The notes beneath the pieces were generated by a model. That model did not search any database. It was given only the letters and a program-made list of their open reading frames with translations, and was not told the DNA's origin. A stretch of DNA of 64,000 nucleotides from Eudromia elegans (Eukaryota > Chordata > Aves > Tinamiformes > Tinamidae). Both the position numbers and the translations under genes were made by a program. This document shows positions 26,908-37,985 of the stretch, piece by piece. The stretch spans positions 1,309,822 to 1,373,821 of the forward strand of contig PTEX01000196.1 in NCBI GenBank assembly GCA_003342815.1, written 5' to 3'. Position 1 is the first letter of the stretch. Every line of letters starts with the position of its first letter.

Positions 26908-29900
26908 CCAACACACACAAGCCCACATAAAGCCAGGGCAGCTCCTGGGAAGTCTCTGTGGGACCAGCAGAAAGGGGTCCATTTAAACAGAGCAGCAATT
27001 TTGCAAACTCCTTTCATGTTTATCCACTCTCTCTTTTCCCCAAACTATTGTTTTTATGAACAATATAAACAATGTTTTCATAAACAATATGGTTGTGTAT
27101 ATCACTATTTACTCCTTGAATTTTAGTAATTAATCTGCTGATTATATACAGAAAATTACAATGGCAACAATAAGTTAAATAAAACTATCAATATAGCTAT
27201 ATATATATGATACATCTTAGCCCCATCCATGTAAATTGTAGAAATGAAATTAGTGTTAATTTTGGACATTCATATTTGTGGCATTATATCTTTTATTTGG
27301 TTCCAACTGTCAAGACCTCACTCAGCCTCAGAGGAAAAACTCCTTTTTTTTCTATTGTTTTTCCACCTGAAATAGCAGCACTTAGAAGGTGCCAAGTGAC
27401 AGTGCAGATCGTCCAGAAGAGACAAGTGAACCTGCATTCCAAACTATTATGTTTTCTATATTCCTCTCTATTTTCATGTCTAATGGTTTTCAACGTTGTT
27501 TTCAAAGGAGCTGTGATGCTCATTGGCATTATGTTTCAGCAAGTCTTGCAGTATATGAATTAAATTTTGGCAGCAGGTTGCAAATACTCATTTTTAATGA
27601 AGTGTTCTTTCCGCAAAACCATATGAAAGCATCAACTCTCATAAAACATTAAAATAAAAAAGGGCTTATGATTTCAGAGCAAAACATTGTGACCTTGAGG
27701 GCTGAGGAAAAAGAATCAGAAGTATCAAAATCTTTTTCCCTCTCAGGCATGGTAATTACAAGATGATTTCGCTCACTTTGATATTATCCCTAATAATATA
27801 AAGTTTTCTTAGAACTATCACCAACTACCAGCTTGCCTGCATAACCTTTCTCCCAGCCCTCTCCCCCTCAGCCCTCAGTCATTTTCTCACAGGAAATTCC
27901 AGGTTTCCTAGCCATCCTTTCCTTCCCCTTCTCTGACAGTAACCTGTAGAAGTACTTTGTGACCCCCCTGTGGCCTGATTCACCTTTCCTCCCAAATTTC
28001 CCAGAAAGGGGATTTCTGGATCAATTTTCCTTGGAAAGTGTTACCAGAACAGCTGTTCTACCCCACAGTCATAAAGCCAGCGCAAAGGTCAGTTAGTACA
28101 TATGACTTTTTCCAAAAAAGGGAAAAAACTCTGGATAAGTGAGGAGACAAAAGCCACAAGAAGAGAGCGTCTTCACCCACTGTCTTTTTTTTTTCTTTTT
28201 TTCCCCCCCTCCCAAAGCAAGCATCTGAACCTCTTCCTTTTACCTGCTTACATTTCACCAATGCAAGGACATAAATTTTGCATTTATATATCTGCTCTTC
28301 CTAGCAGGTGCAGGTGTACTGAGGATCTTCTCTACATCTCAGCTCCGGGAACACATTTAGGCAAACAAGCAGCATTTCTGAAAAAAAATTGAAACTCAGA
28401 AAGTCTGAATTCACAGCTTAGGTTCAGAACATCAGTTCTTAAAGATGTAGTTCTGCTGCACTGCTCCAATAGTCTGGTACAGCTTGAGATCTGGTTAGAT
28501 AACAGAGGATTCCCATGCTGTGAATAGACTCTCACCTAGCATAACAGCCCAGCTGATGCTTATGACCCTCATATCTCCTCTCTCTGGATCAGAAGGAGCC
28601 CTGTGAGATGGCAAAGGGAAAAATTAATGGCAGCTGCTTAACGGGACTGGGCTCCTGTCAGTGCTCTAGTTCACCTAAACCACAAATGTAGAAGTTCTGA
28701 TCACCTCACCTTTGCAGCTAGTTGACTGCAGCCAACCAGCTGTCAACAATCCAGTCTGACTGCAACTGAATAAAAGAAACATAAGTGTGCTGAGTTGTAG
28801 GAAAGGGTAGTGCTAAGGGATTGTATTTTCTGTGGTGGGGATGGGAGATTTTTCTACAATAAAGTATTCAATTGTCCTTCCTCCAGAAAGCTAATCTATA
28901 AATCCTTAGAAGTCAATTTATTCACTTTATTTTTGATATTTTTAATTCAATTTTTTCTTAGTAGCCTCTTTTTAATTAATGTACTGTATAAACACTTTTT
29001 ACTTTTTTGTTGTAATTGTTCAATGAACTTTTATTCATTAAATGTACTTCAAAAAAATTTTGCTTGGTGGCTTTCTTTTCACCATGGTAGCTTTATGGGC
29101 TTTAATGGCAATCTCTATACAGCAGGCAATCATCACTAATAGAAACAGTGCAGAAACCAAAATTATACCTTGTTATTGAGAAGCTTTTAATATTGCAGTA
29201 AATTTAGTTGTGGAATGATTAGATTATTCTGCAGAATAACAAAGCCAGTTACTGCTTTACCATACATGAAGTGTTAAGTTACATATGGATTTTAGCCTTT
29301 TGAAATACTGGTTTGTTTTTTTTTTTTTTTGCTTCCCCACCCTGTCTCCAAGTTGCTTTAGGCCACAGTATATTTGGTCATAACCTTCCCTAAAATAGTG
29401 ATTTGTTCCGGCCATAAGTATTGTAATATTTGTAAATTCATGTATTTAATTTTTTTTAAAAAAAACCTTGGTGTTACTTCTGAAAGTAACATACAGTATA
29501 CAATTTTTAAAAAGATAACTTAGAGAACTACTTTGAATTCTAAAGGTAGACCTAGTACATCACTCCTAAAGTTCAAATTATTACCATTTTTCAGTTGAAC
29601 TGGTTTTATGATTTCAAACTCTCCACATAGTAAAATATAGAATGCAAGTCTCAATTTTATTACAAGATATCTTCTTAAGAAGAAAAATTGTTCCCCAATA
29701 GACTAGGAGAATGAAGACCAGAGGCAAGAAATTAATTTTGCATTGTCCTTTGTCACAAGGTCTATAAAGACAGTCTGTGAGCCTCTAATGAAATCAAAGA
29801 AAAAATATTCCCTGAGAAAACAGGACTGTATGGATGTCTGCCATCAATGATATTGAAAAGGGTCAAGAATACTTGGCAATCAAGAAACTGTAGGAAAGGG

Positions 29901-30000
29901 GATTTTCCAGTATCTCAAATTTGGGAAGGTACAACTCAGCACTTAAAGCATTCTCACGATAGCATGTAAGGAAAGTCTTATGACATTTCCTGGGAAAATT

Positions 30001-31515
30001 TCATAGAATTGTAGAATGCTTAAGGTTGGAAGGGACCTCTAGAGGGCATCTACTTCAGTCTCCCTGCACATGCAGGGTCACCTAGAGCATGTGGCGCAGG
30101 GTGGTGTCCAGGCGGGTTTTGAAGATCTCCAGAGAAGGAGACTCCACCACCTCTCTGGGCAGCCTGTTCCAGGGCTGTCACTCTTACTGGTAAGAAATTT
30201 TTCCTTAGGTTCATGGGGAACTTTTGGTACTTCAGTTTGTGGCTATTTCCTCTAGTCCTATTGCTGACCACCACTGAGAAGAGGCCGGGCCCATTCTCCT
30301 CATTCCCCATAGACACTGATCAGGTCCCCTCTCAGCCTTTTCTCCAGGCTGAACAGGCCCCGCTCTCCCAGCCTTTGCTCATTGGACAGATGTTCCAGGC
30401 CCCTAATCATCTTTGTAGCCCTATGCTGGACTCTCCCCAGCAGTTCCACATCCCTCTTGCACTGGGGAGCCCAGAACTGCACACAGTACTGCAGGTGTGG
30501 CCTCCCCAGGACTAAGTAGAGTGGGACGATCACCTCCCCCCACCTGCTGGAGACACTGTTCTTAATGGACACCAGGATCCCATTGGCCTTCTTGGGCACA
30601 AGGGCCCACTTCTGCCTTATGGTCAACTTGTTGTCTACCATGACACCCAGGTCCTGCTCTACACGGCTGCTCTCCAGAAGGCCAGTCTCCAGCCTATACT
30701 GGTGTCTGGGGTTATTCCTGCCCAGTTGCTGGACTCTGCACTTGCCCTTGTTGAACTTCATGAGGTTTCTCATCACCTAGTTGTCCAGTCTGTTCAGGTC
30801 TCTCTGGATGGCAGCGCAGCCCTCAGGGCTATCAGCTACTCCTCTCAGTTTGGTGTCAGCAGCGAACTTGCTGAGAGAGCACTCCATCCCTTCATGCAGG
30901 TCGTTAACGAATAAGTTGAACAGGACTGGACCGAGGAGTGACTCCTGGGAACACTGCTAACCACAGGTCTCCAACTGAACTCTGCACCATTGATCACCAC
31001 CCTCTGAGCTCTGCCATCCAGCAACTTCCTGTCCACTCATCTGTCCCGCACTTCCCGACCTTGCCCAGAGGATGCTGTGAGGGACGGTGTCAAAAGCTTT
31101 ACAGACGTCCAGATAGATGACATCCAGCACTCTGCCCTCATCTATCCAGCCGGTCACTCCATCATAGAAGGCTATCAGGTTAGTCAAGCATGATTTCCCC
31201 TTGGTGAACCCATGCTGGCTACTGGTGAGTACCTTCTTGTCCTCCATGTGCCAGGATACAACAGCCAGGATGAGCTGCTCCATCACTTTTCCAGGGATGG
31301 AGGTGAGGCTGACTGGGCTATAGTTGCCCAGATCCTCCTTCTAGCCATTTTTGAAGCCCAGGGTGACATGGATTTTCTTCCAGTCCTCCAGCACCTCCCC
31401 TATTCTCCAGGACCTTTCAAAGACAGTGGAGAGCAGTTTAGCTATGACATCCGTCCGCTCGCGCAGCGCTCTGTAGTGCTTCCCATCAGGGCCCATTTCC
31501 TGAGATTTTGGTGCA
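30001..31515 (-). mobile_element. CR1 LINE, 5'-truncated, about 1.5 kb
   Basis: The element reads right to left. Its 3' end lies at about 30001, where the minus strand reads ttccaacctta followed by two diverged ATTCTAYR octamers, the standard CR1 tail without poly(A). Its 5' end falls near 31515 inside ORF2, so only about a third of a full-length CR1 (about 4.5 kb in the family) is present. It keeps the 3' UTR, the ORF2 C-terminal region and most of the reverse transcriptase. No clear target-site duplication is visible, as is usual for CR1. It is a close relative of the fragment at the left edge of the window. Confidence 0.96.
30080..31515 (-). pseudogene. CR1 ORF2 remnant (reverse transcriptase and C-terminal domain), inactive
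   Basis: The minus strand gives, in order: an N-terminal RT piece (about 31341-31515) with GPDGKH, LRERTDVIAKLLS and EDWKKIHVTL, ending in FKNG then a stop; an RT core (30957-31286) with [20 protein letters not shown] and [16 protein letters not shown], which keeps the motif A Asp; then, after a frame change near 31060, the WLTGRAQ-like region reading [15 protein letters not shown]. The catalytic FADD box at about 30855-30866 reads FAAD, losing one of the two essential Asp residues. A stop (30777-30779) precedes the C-terminal piece [32 protein letters not shown] and [16 protein letters not shown]. At least two frame changes and two stops make it non-functional. Confidence 0.93.
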
Positions 31516-34500
31516 TATGAAAATCCAAGATCCAAGATATTTTAGGTGTACTTTGTCTACTATGCCAAAATGCAAGACTCTAATTTAAAAAAAAAGAAAA
31601 TCTTTTGCAGAATAGAGATTAAAATATTTCAACTTTTTATGAAAAAAGTTCTCATATATAATTGAATTCTGGAACTTTTGGCTGAGCTGAAATAAATAAT
31701 TCACTATCAGTCTTGAAAGACTTATCCTGAGAGTACTATGTAATATATAGCTACATAACTGTGTAATATCTGTGTGCATATATATACATTTTTATTTATA
31801 TATACCATGTATACATACATTCATGCAATATGCTATGAGCATGTGGTAGCCCTGAAAACTGGTTTTCATTTTTTCTTAGCTTGCCTTCACTACAATTCCC
31901 TCTTCCAAAAAGGAAGGAAGGAAGGAAGGAAGGAAGGAAGGAAGGAAGGAAGGAAGGAAGGAAGGAAGGAAGGAAGGAAGGAAGGAAGGAAGGAAGGAAG
32001 GAAGGAGGGAAGGAGGGAAGGAGGGAAGGAAGGAAGGAAGGAAGGAAGGAAGGAAGGAAGGAAATAGAAGTTGAACTGTAAGACAAAACACTGTCTAGAA
32101 CTTGGAATAAGCCCATGACCTATCCATTTAGCTGACTATTTGGCTAATTCAGCCCTTCATGATTCTTCAGAAAATCTTTTCTCATCTTCCATAATCAGGC
32201 CCATGAATGCTAACTCATCAAGGCTACCAGAGGAGCTCCTATGGCAGGAACAATAAAAACTGGGACACAAAGGTGTCATGAAGTCTCACCTCTAAGCTGG
32301 TGCTTTTTGCTCAAGTGCCAGGTCTCCCTGGAAGCTCCTTTGCTTTACAGCACCAACTCAGTCCTCCTAAACTTCATTCTCAGTTTCTTCAGTTGGACTT
32401 GCTTTTTTCATTTTTAATCACATCCTAATCTGGAAACTCTGTGAAAGTCATGGGTGCCTCAAGTGAGATCAACCACAGAAATATTTCTGCTGAGTTTAGT
32501 TTTCAGCATGACCCCACTTACTGTCAATGTCATTTGAAGTCCTCTACCTGAGTTCGCTACAAAAGAATATCAGATGGCTTCAAGGAGCTGACATTTCTTA
32601 GCCAAATACTTATACCACATTTTAACTGGGTATTCCTTTTGTAGCAGGATTTTAGAATCTGGCTACTTTGCTAGAATTTTTTACCAGAATATTTAGTACA
32701 TTATATTTCAGACTATTGAAACTGTTCAGTTTTATATAACTAACAAAATTTTTCATCAGTATTCATTTCATTTATGGTGAGGAAGTGCCTTCATTGATTT
32801 TATGGGAAAATCAGGGCATATAAAATATATTGAAAGCTGTCCTTAACTTCTGAACGCCCTACACAAGGTTTTATTGTATTGCATATTAATATAATTGCAT
32901 TTTAATGTCATGTCATATTAAATGATGCCTTGAGAAGCTGAAGACGTGACCTGGTTTAGTCTCTCTTTTTATTTATCTGGAAAAATGTAGTAATGAAAAG
33001 ATGCAAATAGGAATTAGTTTTAGTGATCAAGGAGGCCAATTTCCTCATTGTCTGCCTGAAGTGCTCTCTGTAGTATTTATTGGACAATATTGAATGTATT
33101 TTAGGATATAAAATATAATCTCTGTCTCAGGCTAAGCTCCTTAAGGAATTAGCATGGTTAGAGTTTAACAAAGTAAAATATCCAGAGAAACTAGATCCCT
33201 AACTTTTAAGCTATTTTATAAAGAGAGGAGAAATCCCTGGGGAAAACAAGCAAAAAAAAAAGCTTTAAACCCCGATTTTGATAGTTTGGAGGCAACTGTC
33301 ACAGATCATCATGTTTACAAAGTTTTAGCAGTCTGGGTGCCAACAGTGTTAGGTAATCTTAGAGATGTTCTATTAAAACTGCAGCAAAATATGCAAGAAA
33401 ATAACTGCATGAAAATAAAATTCTAATTTTATTAGAATGTGATTCTAACTTACAGTAAAAGTTTGATAAAACTTTTACTACATATAACTTCTGGAATGAA
33501 GCAGCAGATCAGTATTAATCCTCTGGTCAAGAATGCAACTTTATACAGTATGGGATTACAGTGAGGAAGCATCAAGTATCTATGCAGTGCAGAGAAAAAG
33601 AAGAGCAGAGGCTCTTATTTCTTTTTGCTTTCCAAGTCCCTTTCTAACACTGAATTTCATTTTGGCGGGGTAACTTTTTCTGGGGACATCACGGGACAGC
33701 TTAATAAAAATCAGATATATTCCTTTCTTCCATTTGGACAACCCTGTATGACCATGAGATGGTCGCAAAAGAGGCAGGTGCATTATGCAAAAATATATTG
33801 AGGTTTTAATGTTTGTTTTCATCCTCTATTACCCCACACTATACCTTGAAAGTGGATGAGCATCTTCGACTCCATTTCCACTTTCACGGCATTTTTGGTC
33901 TCCACTCGTGAGGAAGAAGTACTCATACTCATAAATGAATTGGCAATCTCTGTTAAGTATGCTGAAGAAATATTTGTGATAAATAGCTCCAAAATATTAT
34001 TTTTTTTACACTTTCAATTTTTAACAAATAAGCTTTTCTGAAACCAATGTAACTCTTCTGATTACAGTTGAGTAGGTACTATATGATATACAAGTAGAAA
34101 ATGGAACTAGAATTACATTCTTATTATTTTCATTCATCAGAGCCATAGTTTATGATTGCAGCCTACATGAGTCATATACGAATTTAACCTCTAACACTTC
34201 TGAAATTTTGTGCTTTGCCCTGTATACTCTGAATAATGCTGTTTATTCTTCTTAGTTAACAAAATATTACTTTTTTTCCATCATATGGTCTTAAATTCAG
34301 ATCTCAAAAGCAAAGGCTTCTGATCCTGTTATTTTTTTAAGGTAGGTGGCATGATTTTTAAAGTGAATTTCACATGAAGGATACATGTTTGATTTATATT
34401 TCCAGGATCAATATTATGTTCACTCAACTAGTGTGCTCCAGGCCTATTTTTTACAACCTTTCTCAAATTCTAGAATCTAGGTAGAGAAATCTTACTGACA

Positions 34501-36538
34501 TCCCAGTGTCTTGTAGATCAGCCATGTACTAGAGGGCACTGCGTGTTTTTTTTCTATGCCCATTTAACATAAAGGTCTTCGACCAGAACAATAAAAGCAG
34601 TTATTTCAGCTAATGTATAACTTTTAAGGCGCAGATCCATTCTATAATATGAATTAAGAGAACATGCTCATTTTTCATAAACTACCAAAACTTTCAGAAA
34701 GATTATGCTTTTGAGAAGTCTAATCCTATGTAATCCAAAATGTCAATCCAAATGAATTCTCTTGGCTAGATGACCTCTCTGGTCTTCCAAAGAAAATACA
34801 TTTGCAAAAATCTTCATTTTAAAGAGCATCATACATTTTGCACTAAAATATGTAGATTCATCCCAAAGGACCAATTACAAACAGTATCCAACATTGTATT
34901 CAACGAAAATGCTTGTATAACCCTTCAATGAATTAAAGTGATCTTATGACAAAGACCACCTTAGTAATATCCTTAGTGCTTTGCCTAATTATAACCAGAG
35001 ACATGTGGCTTGAAACAATGTATTTCAGCATGTTTTACCTATGATGATAAAATAGGTGGAAGCTTTTATGATGTTGTATGCATTTCTCTCAAAAAAAAAA
35101 AATTAAACCAATTTAAACATGTACTTTTGAGACTGAGGCATCTATTGGGAATATAAATCATATTTCTTTGCCCTTCCCTACACAGTCACTTCATGTCTAA
35201 TTCAATTCTTCCCCATCGTCTGAGATTTTTTCCTCAGATATGATCCCTGAAGCAACGAGAAATACGTGTGATATCTGATGCCAGAATTTAAAGATCCTGA
35301 AAGGGCCAAGTCGCACATTAGGTTTAACAGTCTAGAATTTATACCAGAATGAGTAAATAAGGTACTAAAATAAACAGCCTATTTATACAGATTGCCCCAC
35401 ATTTGATGGCTTGGGTATTATAGCTTTGGAAATAGCAAATGGAAATAGCTAAACCTATAGCTTAGGCTAAGTCAAAATTAGAGCAGAAATAGAATAATAT
35501 TCTTTTTGATGTTTGGTATAAACAGGACGACAAGTCATTAATTTCAGTCCTTATCTTTAGAATAGGTCTGGAACAATCACTAAATCACTGTATCTTTTTT
35601 TTTCCTTACAATTGCAGGCAAGCATTTCATATTATATTGTGTGCTTTTATCAACCCTATTTTTTAAAACATCACTCTGCTGTGAGTCATAAACTGGAAAG
35701 TGGGAAATATTTGAATTTATTTACTGTCATAATGTTTTAGCTCTCCTCCACCCTGATGTTTACTTTTCCCTACTAAACCAGCCAGTCTGGTTCAGTCTCT
35801 CCTCATAAGATAGGGTCTTAGTCGCTGTCATGGCTGCAGCTCTGAGGTGGAGAAGCCTTTTGTGACCCTGGTAGATGAGACACACTCTGAATTGTAGCTA
35901 AGATCTCATCAAAGCAATGTGCTCAGGAAATAGCTCACTGAAAGGAGCCCTAAGGTTGTGGCTATGACAAATTATTAGTTTATAGTTGGGAGTAGTTTAT
36001 ACTTGAGAGTTTAGTGATGTGCCTTTTAAATCGGTATTTCAAACCCAGCCAAGTCAGTAATGACCAGCACTTAACTTTGCTAGTTGCCTGTTGATTCTGC
36101 TTGTTCAGCTCTTTTCTTGGCTACATATCTATAACACTCTAGCATACTTTGGGTTAGCAATGTGGGAAAATGTATTCTACCGCTAACCATATGGTTTGTG
36201 TTCCCTGGATGAAAACTTTTGTCTCCAGAGTTGTTTCCCACTTTCTAAGAGCTATACATTTCCCAGGAAGTCCAGCTATATCATGTCAGCACAAATGCTT
36301 TGGAGTAAATGAGAAATTACTGCACTAATAAATTACGGAAAAAAAAATACTATTTCCAAACATTATTGGAGACTAAAATTCATTAAAAATCTGTGCTGTC
36401 ATTTTCTGTTTCTGTTTCTGTCTGACCATATTCTATGCTCATGTTTAATTTTAAACCTCAGAGCTTTTCCTACTATGCGGTTTGTTTAGGAAGTGTTTCA
36501 ATTTCAAGAATTCTGCCTCAGTAATTATGGTTTTTTCT
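31516..36538. other. AT-rich non-coding DNA with one large microsatellite
   Basis: Apart from the GGAA tract at 31911-32064 and a short TA-rich stretch near 31775-31805, this is unique AT-rich sequence. No gene, RNA gene or transposon is supported. Part of 32870-32960 has dense TAAT and ATGCA-type motifs. Confidence 0.6.
31911..32064. repeat. GGAA/AAGG tetranucleotide microsatellite, about 154 bp
   Basis: An almost pure (GGAA)n tract with three GGGA variants clustered at about 32005-32030. The plus strand is entirely purine. The open frames across it (Lys-Glu-Gly-Arg on one strand, Ser-Phe-Leu-Pro on the other) are translations of the repeat and not genes. Confidence 0.98.
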
Positions 36539-36799
36539 TTACTTGAAAGATTCCTGTGAGACACAGCATTTACTACAGCCTCTCCTATTGCCAGGATTGT
36601 GTGTGATCATCCTGCTCCTCTGTGACATTTTTTCCCAGGCCTCCCTATGCAGGTTGATTTTGATAAATGCCATATTCAACATCATCAGTCTTCCTGTCCA
36701 TGATACTTGTGATTTACCTGCCAGGTTTGGGATTGCCACTTCCTTCTTGGTACCCCAGTATGCAACATAACCGTGCTGTAGGGTCCCTTTGATCCTCTT
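36539..36799 (-). other. GC-richer patch with open frames on both strands
   Basis: On the minus strand, 86 codons are open between an upstream TAA (36800-36802) and a TAA stop (36539-36541). The peptide includes QHGYVAYWGTKKEVAIPNLA and HREAWEKMSQRSRMITHNPG. The plus strand is also open (36543-36770, 75 codons) with a hydrophobic peptide. Base composition is visibly richer in G and C than either flank. No known domain is recognised. It could be a decayed repeat, an exon remnant, or chance. A good donor-like site (GGCAG|gtaaat) sits inside the minus-strand frame at about 36714-36720. Confidence 0.25.
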
Positions 36800-36961
36800 T
36801 TATCCCTTTGACATTATCAGCGAAAGTGACAACATCAATTTTTATGGCATGTTTATGGATGGAAAGGATTGAAAATTGTGTGCCTGGATTACCCTTAGGA
36901 ATCCCTCAAAAAATAAAGCTATTTGTTAATTTGTAGTCCACATTACAGTCATATTTACAGC

Positions 36962-37052
36962 TTAGAATGCCTAAGGTTGGAAGGGACCTCTAAAGGTCAT
37001 GTAGTACAAGGGACCTCTAGAGATCATTTAGACCTCTAGAGGCCGTCTAGCT
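36962..37052 (-). mobile_element. CR1 LINE 3'-end scrap with internal tandem triplication
   Basis: The plus strand reads AGAATGCCTAAGGTTGGAAG then GGACCTCTAAAGGTC, the reverse complement of the CR1 3' UTR end. The GGGACCTCTA-type block is then repeated three times with drift (starting near 36983, 37010 and 37031). No ORF2 sequence follows, so only the last few dozen bases of a CR1 are present. The octamer tail is almost lost. Confidence 0.85.
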
Positions 37053-37511
37053 TAGAGAGTATTATTTACTAGCAATCTGTTCAGATGTTTCTTCTTCCAG
37101 TACTTCTATTTAACATGACACCTTCAGCCTTACAAACACACAGAAAAGGTTCATTCCTTCAAGCAAAAATGAGAAATAAAAAATTTACGTTTATATTTTT
37201 ACTTACAAACAATGTTTATGTGGCACATTTAAACCTACAAGACAGCAATTTCTACTGAAAACAATGAAAAAACAGTGCTTGATTTATATTAAATGCTTAA
37301 ACTGAAAAGGGCTTTTTAAAAATAAACCAGTAAAAACTGCTGATTAACATTTTCACAGCTATTAAGGAATAATTATGTACTTATTAGCATTAAAATTATT
37401 TAATGGTAAATATTTAGTTATTACAATTACTATTATTATTACTATTTATTTAGTGTTCTAGTATCCATATGGAGCTGCATTAACTATCATGAGCTCAATA
37501 AGTTGTTTTAT
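37053..37511. other. AT-rich spacer between two oppositely oriented CR1 pieces
   Basis: Very AT-rich unique sequence (for example the TTATTA-rich run at 37415-37450). It separates two CR1 fragments whose 3' ends point away from each other, so they are independent insertions and not one inverted copy. Confidence 0.65.
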
Positions 37512-37985
37512 TCACAAGAGAGATGTGGAGCTCCTGGAAAGAGTCCAGCGCAGGGCTACAAGGATGATCGGGGGCCTGGACATCTGCCCTGTGAGCAAAG
37601 GCTGCAAGAGCTGGGCTTGTTCAGCCTGAAGAAAAGGCTGAGAGGGAACCTGATCAGTGTCTACAAGTACCCCAAGGGAGGGAGTTAGGAGGATGGTGCT
37701 GGCCTGATGGTGGCCAGCAACAGGACTAGAGGAAATGGCCAAAAACTAAAGCATCCAAAGTTCCCCAGGAACTTAAGGAAAAATTTCTTACCAGTGAGGG
37801 TAACAGAGCTCTGGAACAGGCTGCCCAGAGAGGTTATGATGTCTCCTTCTCTGGAGATCTTCTAAACCTGCTTGGACAGAATCCTGTGCCAGGTGCTCTA
37901 GGCGAACCTGCATGTGCAGGATGTTTGGACTAGATGACCCCTAGAGGTCCCTTCCAACCTTATGGATTCTACGATTCTATGATTT
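37512..37985 (+). mobile_element. CR1 LINE, 5'-truncated, about 470 bp
   Basis: The plus strand begins inside ORF2 with [20 protein letters not shown], shifts frame near 37590, and continues as [19 protein letters not shown] then [11 protein letters not shown]. The part matching the ORF2 C-terminus (LRKNFLPVRVT ... LEQAAQRG) and the 3' UTR follows. It ends with TTCCAACCTTATGGATTCTA then CGATTCTATGATT, the CR1 octamer tail. A frame shift and stops make the coding part dead. Only about a tenth of a full element remains. Confidence 0.95.

Larger units (their letters stand above)
17706..30000. other. AT-rich non-coding DNA, no supported gene
   Basis: Unique AT-rich sequence with a palindromic TA microsatellite (20135-20192), pyrimidine-rich stretches (20800-21130, 21390-21560), a 16-bp tandem duplication (22289-22320), a roughly 29-bp tandem duplication (23019-23076) and a hairpin (26866-26907). 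The open frame at 21393-21734 (113 codons, plus) has no recognisable domain. No transposon end, tRNA or LTR pair was found by eye. Confidence 0.6.

Noticed and set aside
30300-31520. Plus-strand open frames of 60-102 codons across the CR1 copy
   Set aside because: They are antisense shadows of CR1 ORF2, which reads on the minus strand.
31774-32116. Open frames of 66-106 codons with KEGR or PSFLS repeats
   Set aside because: They only translate the GGAA microsatellite and its flanks.
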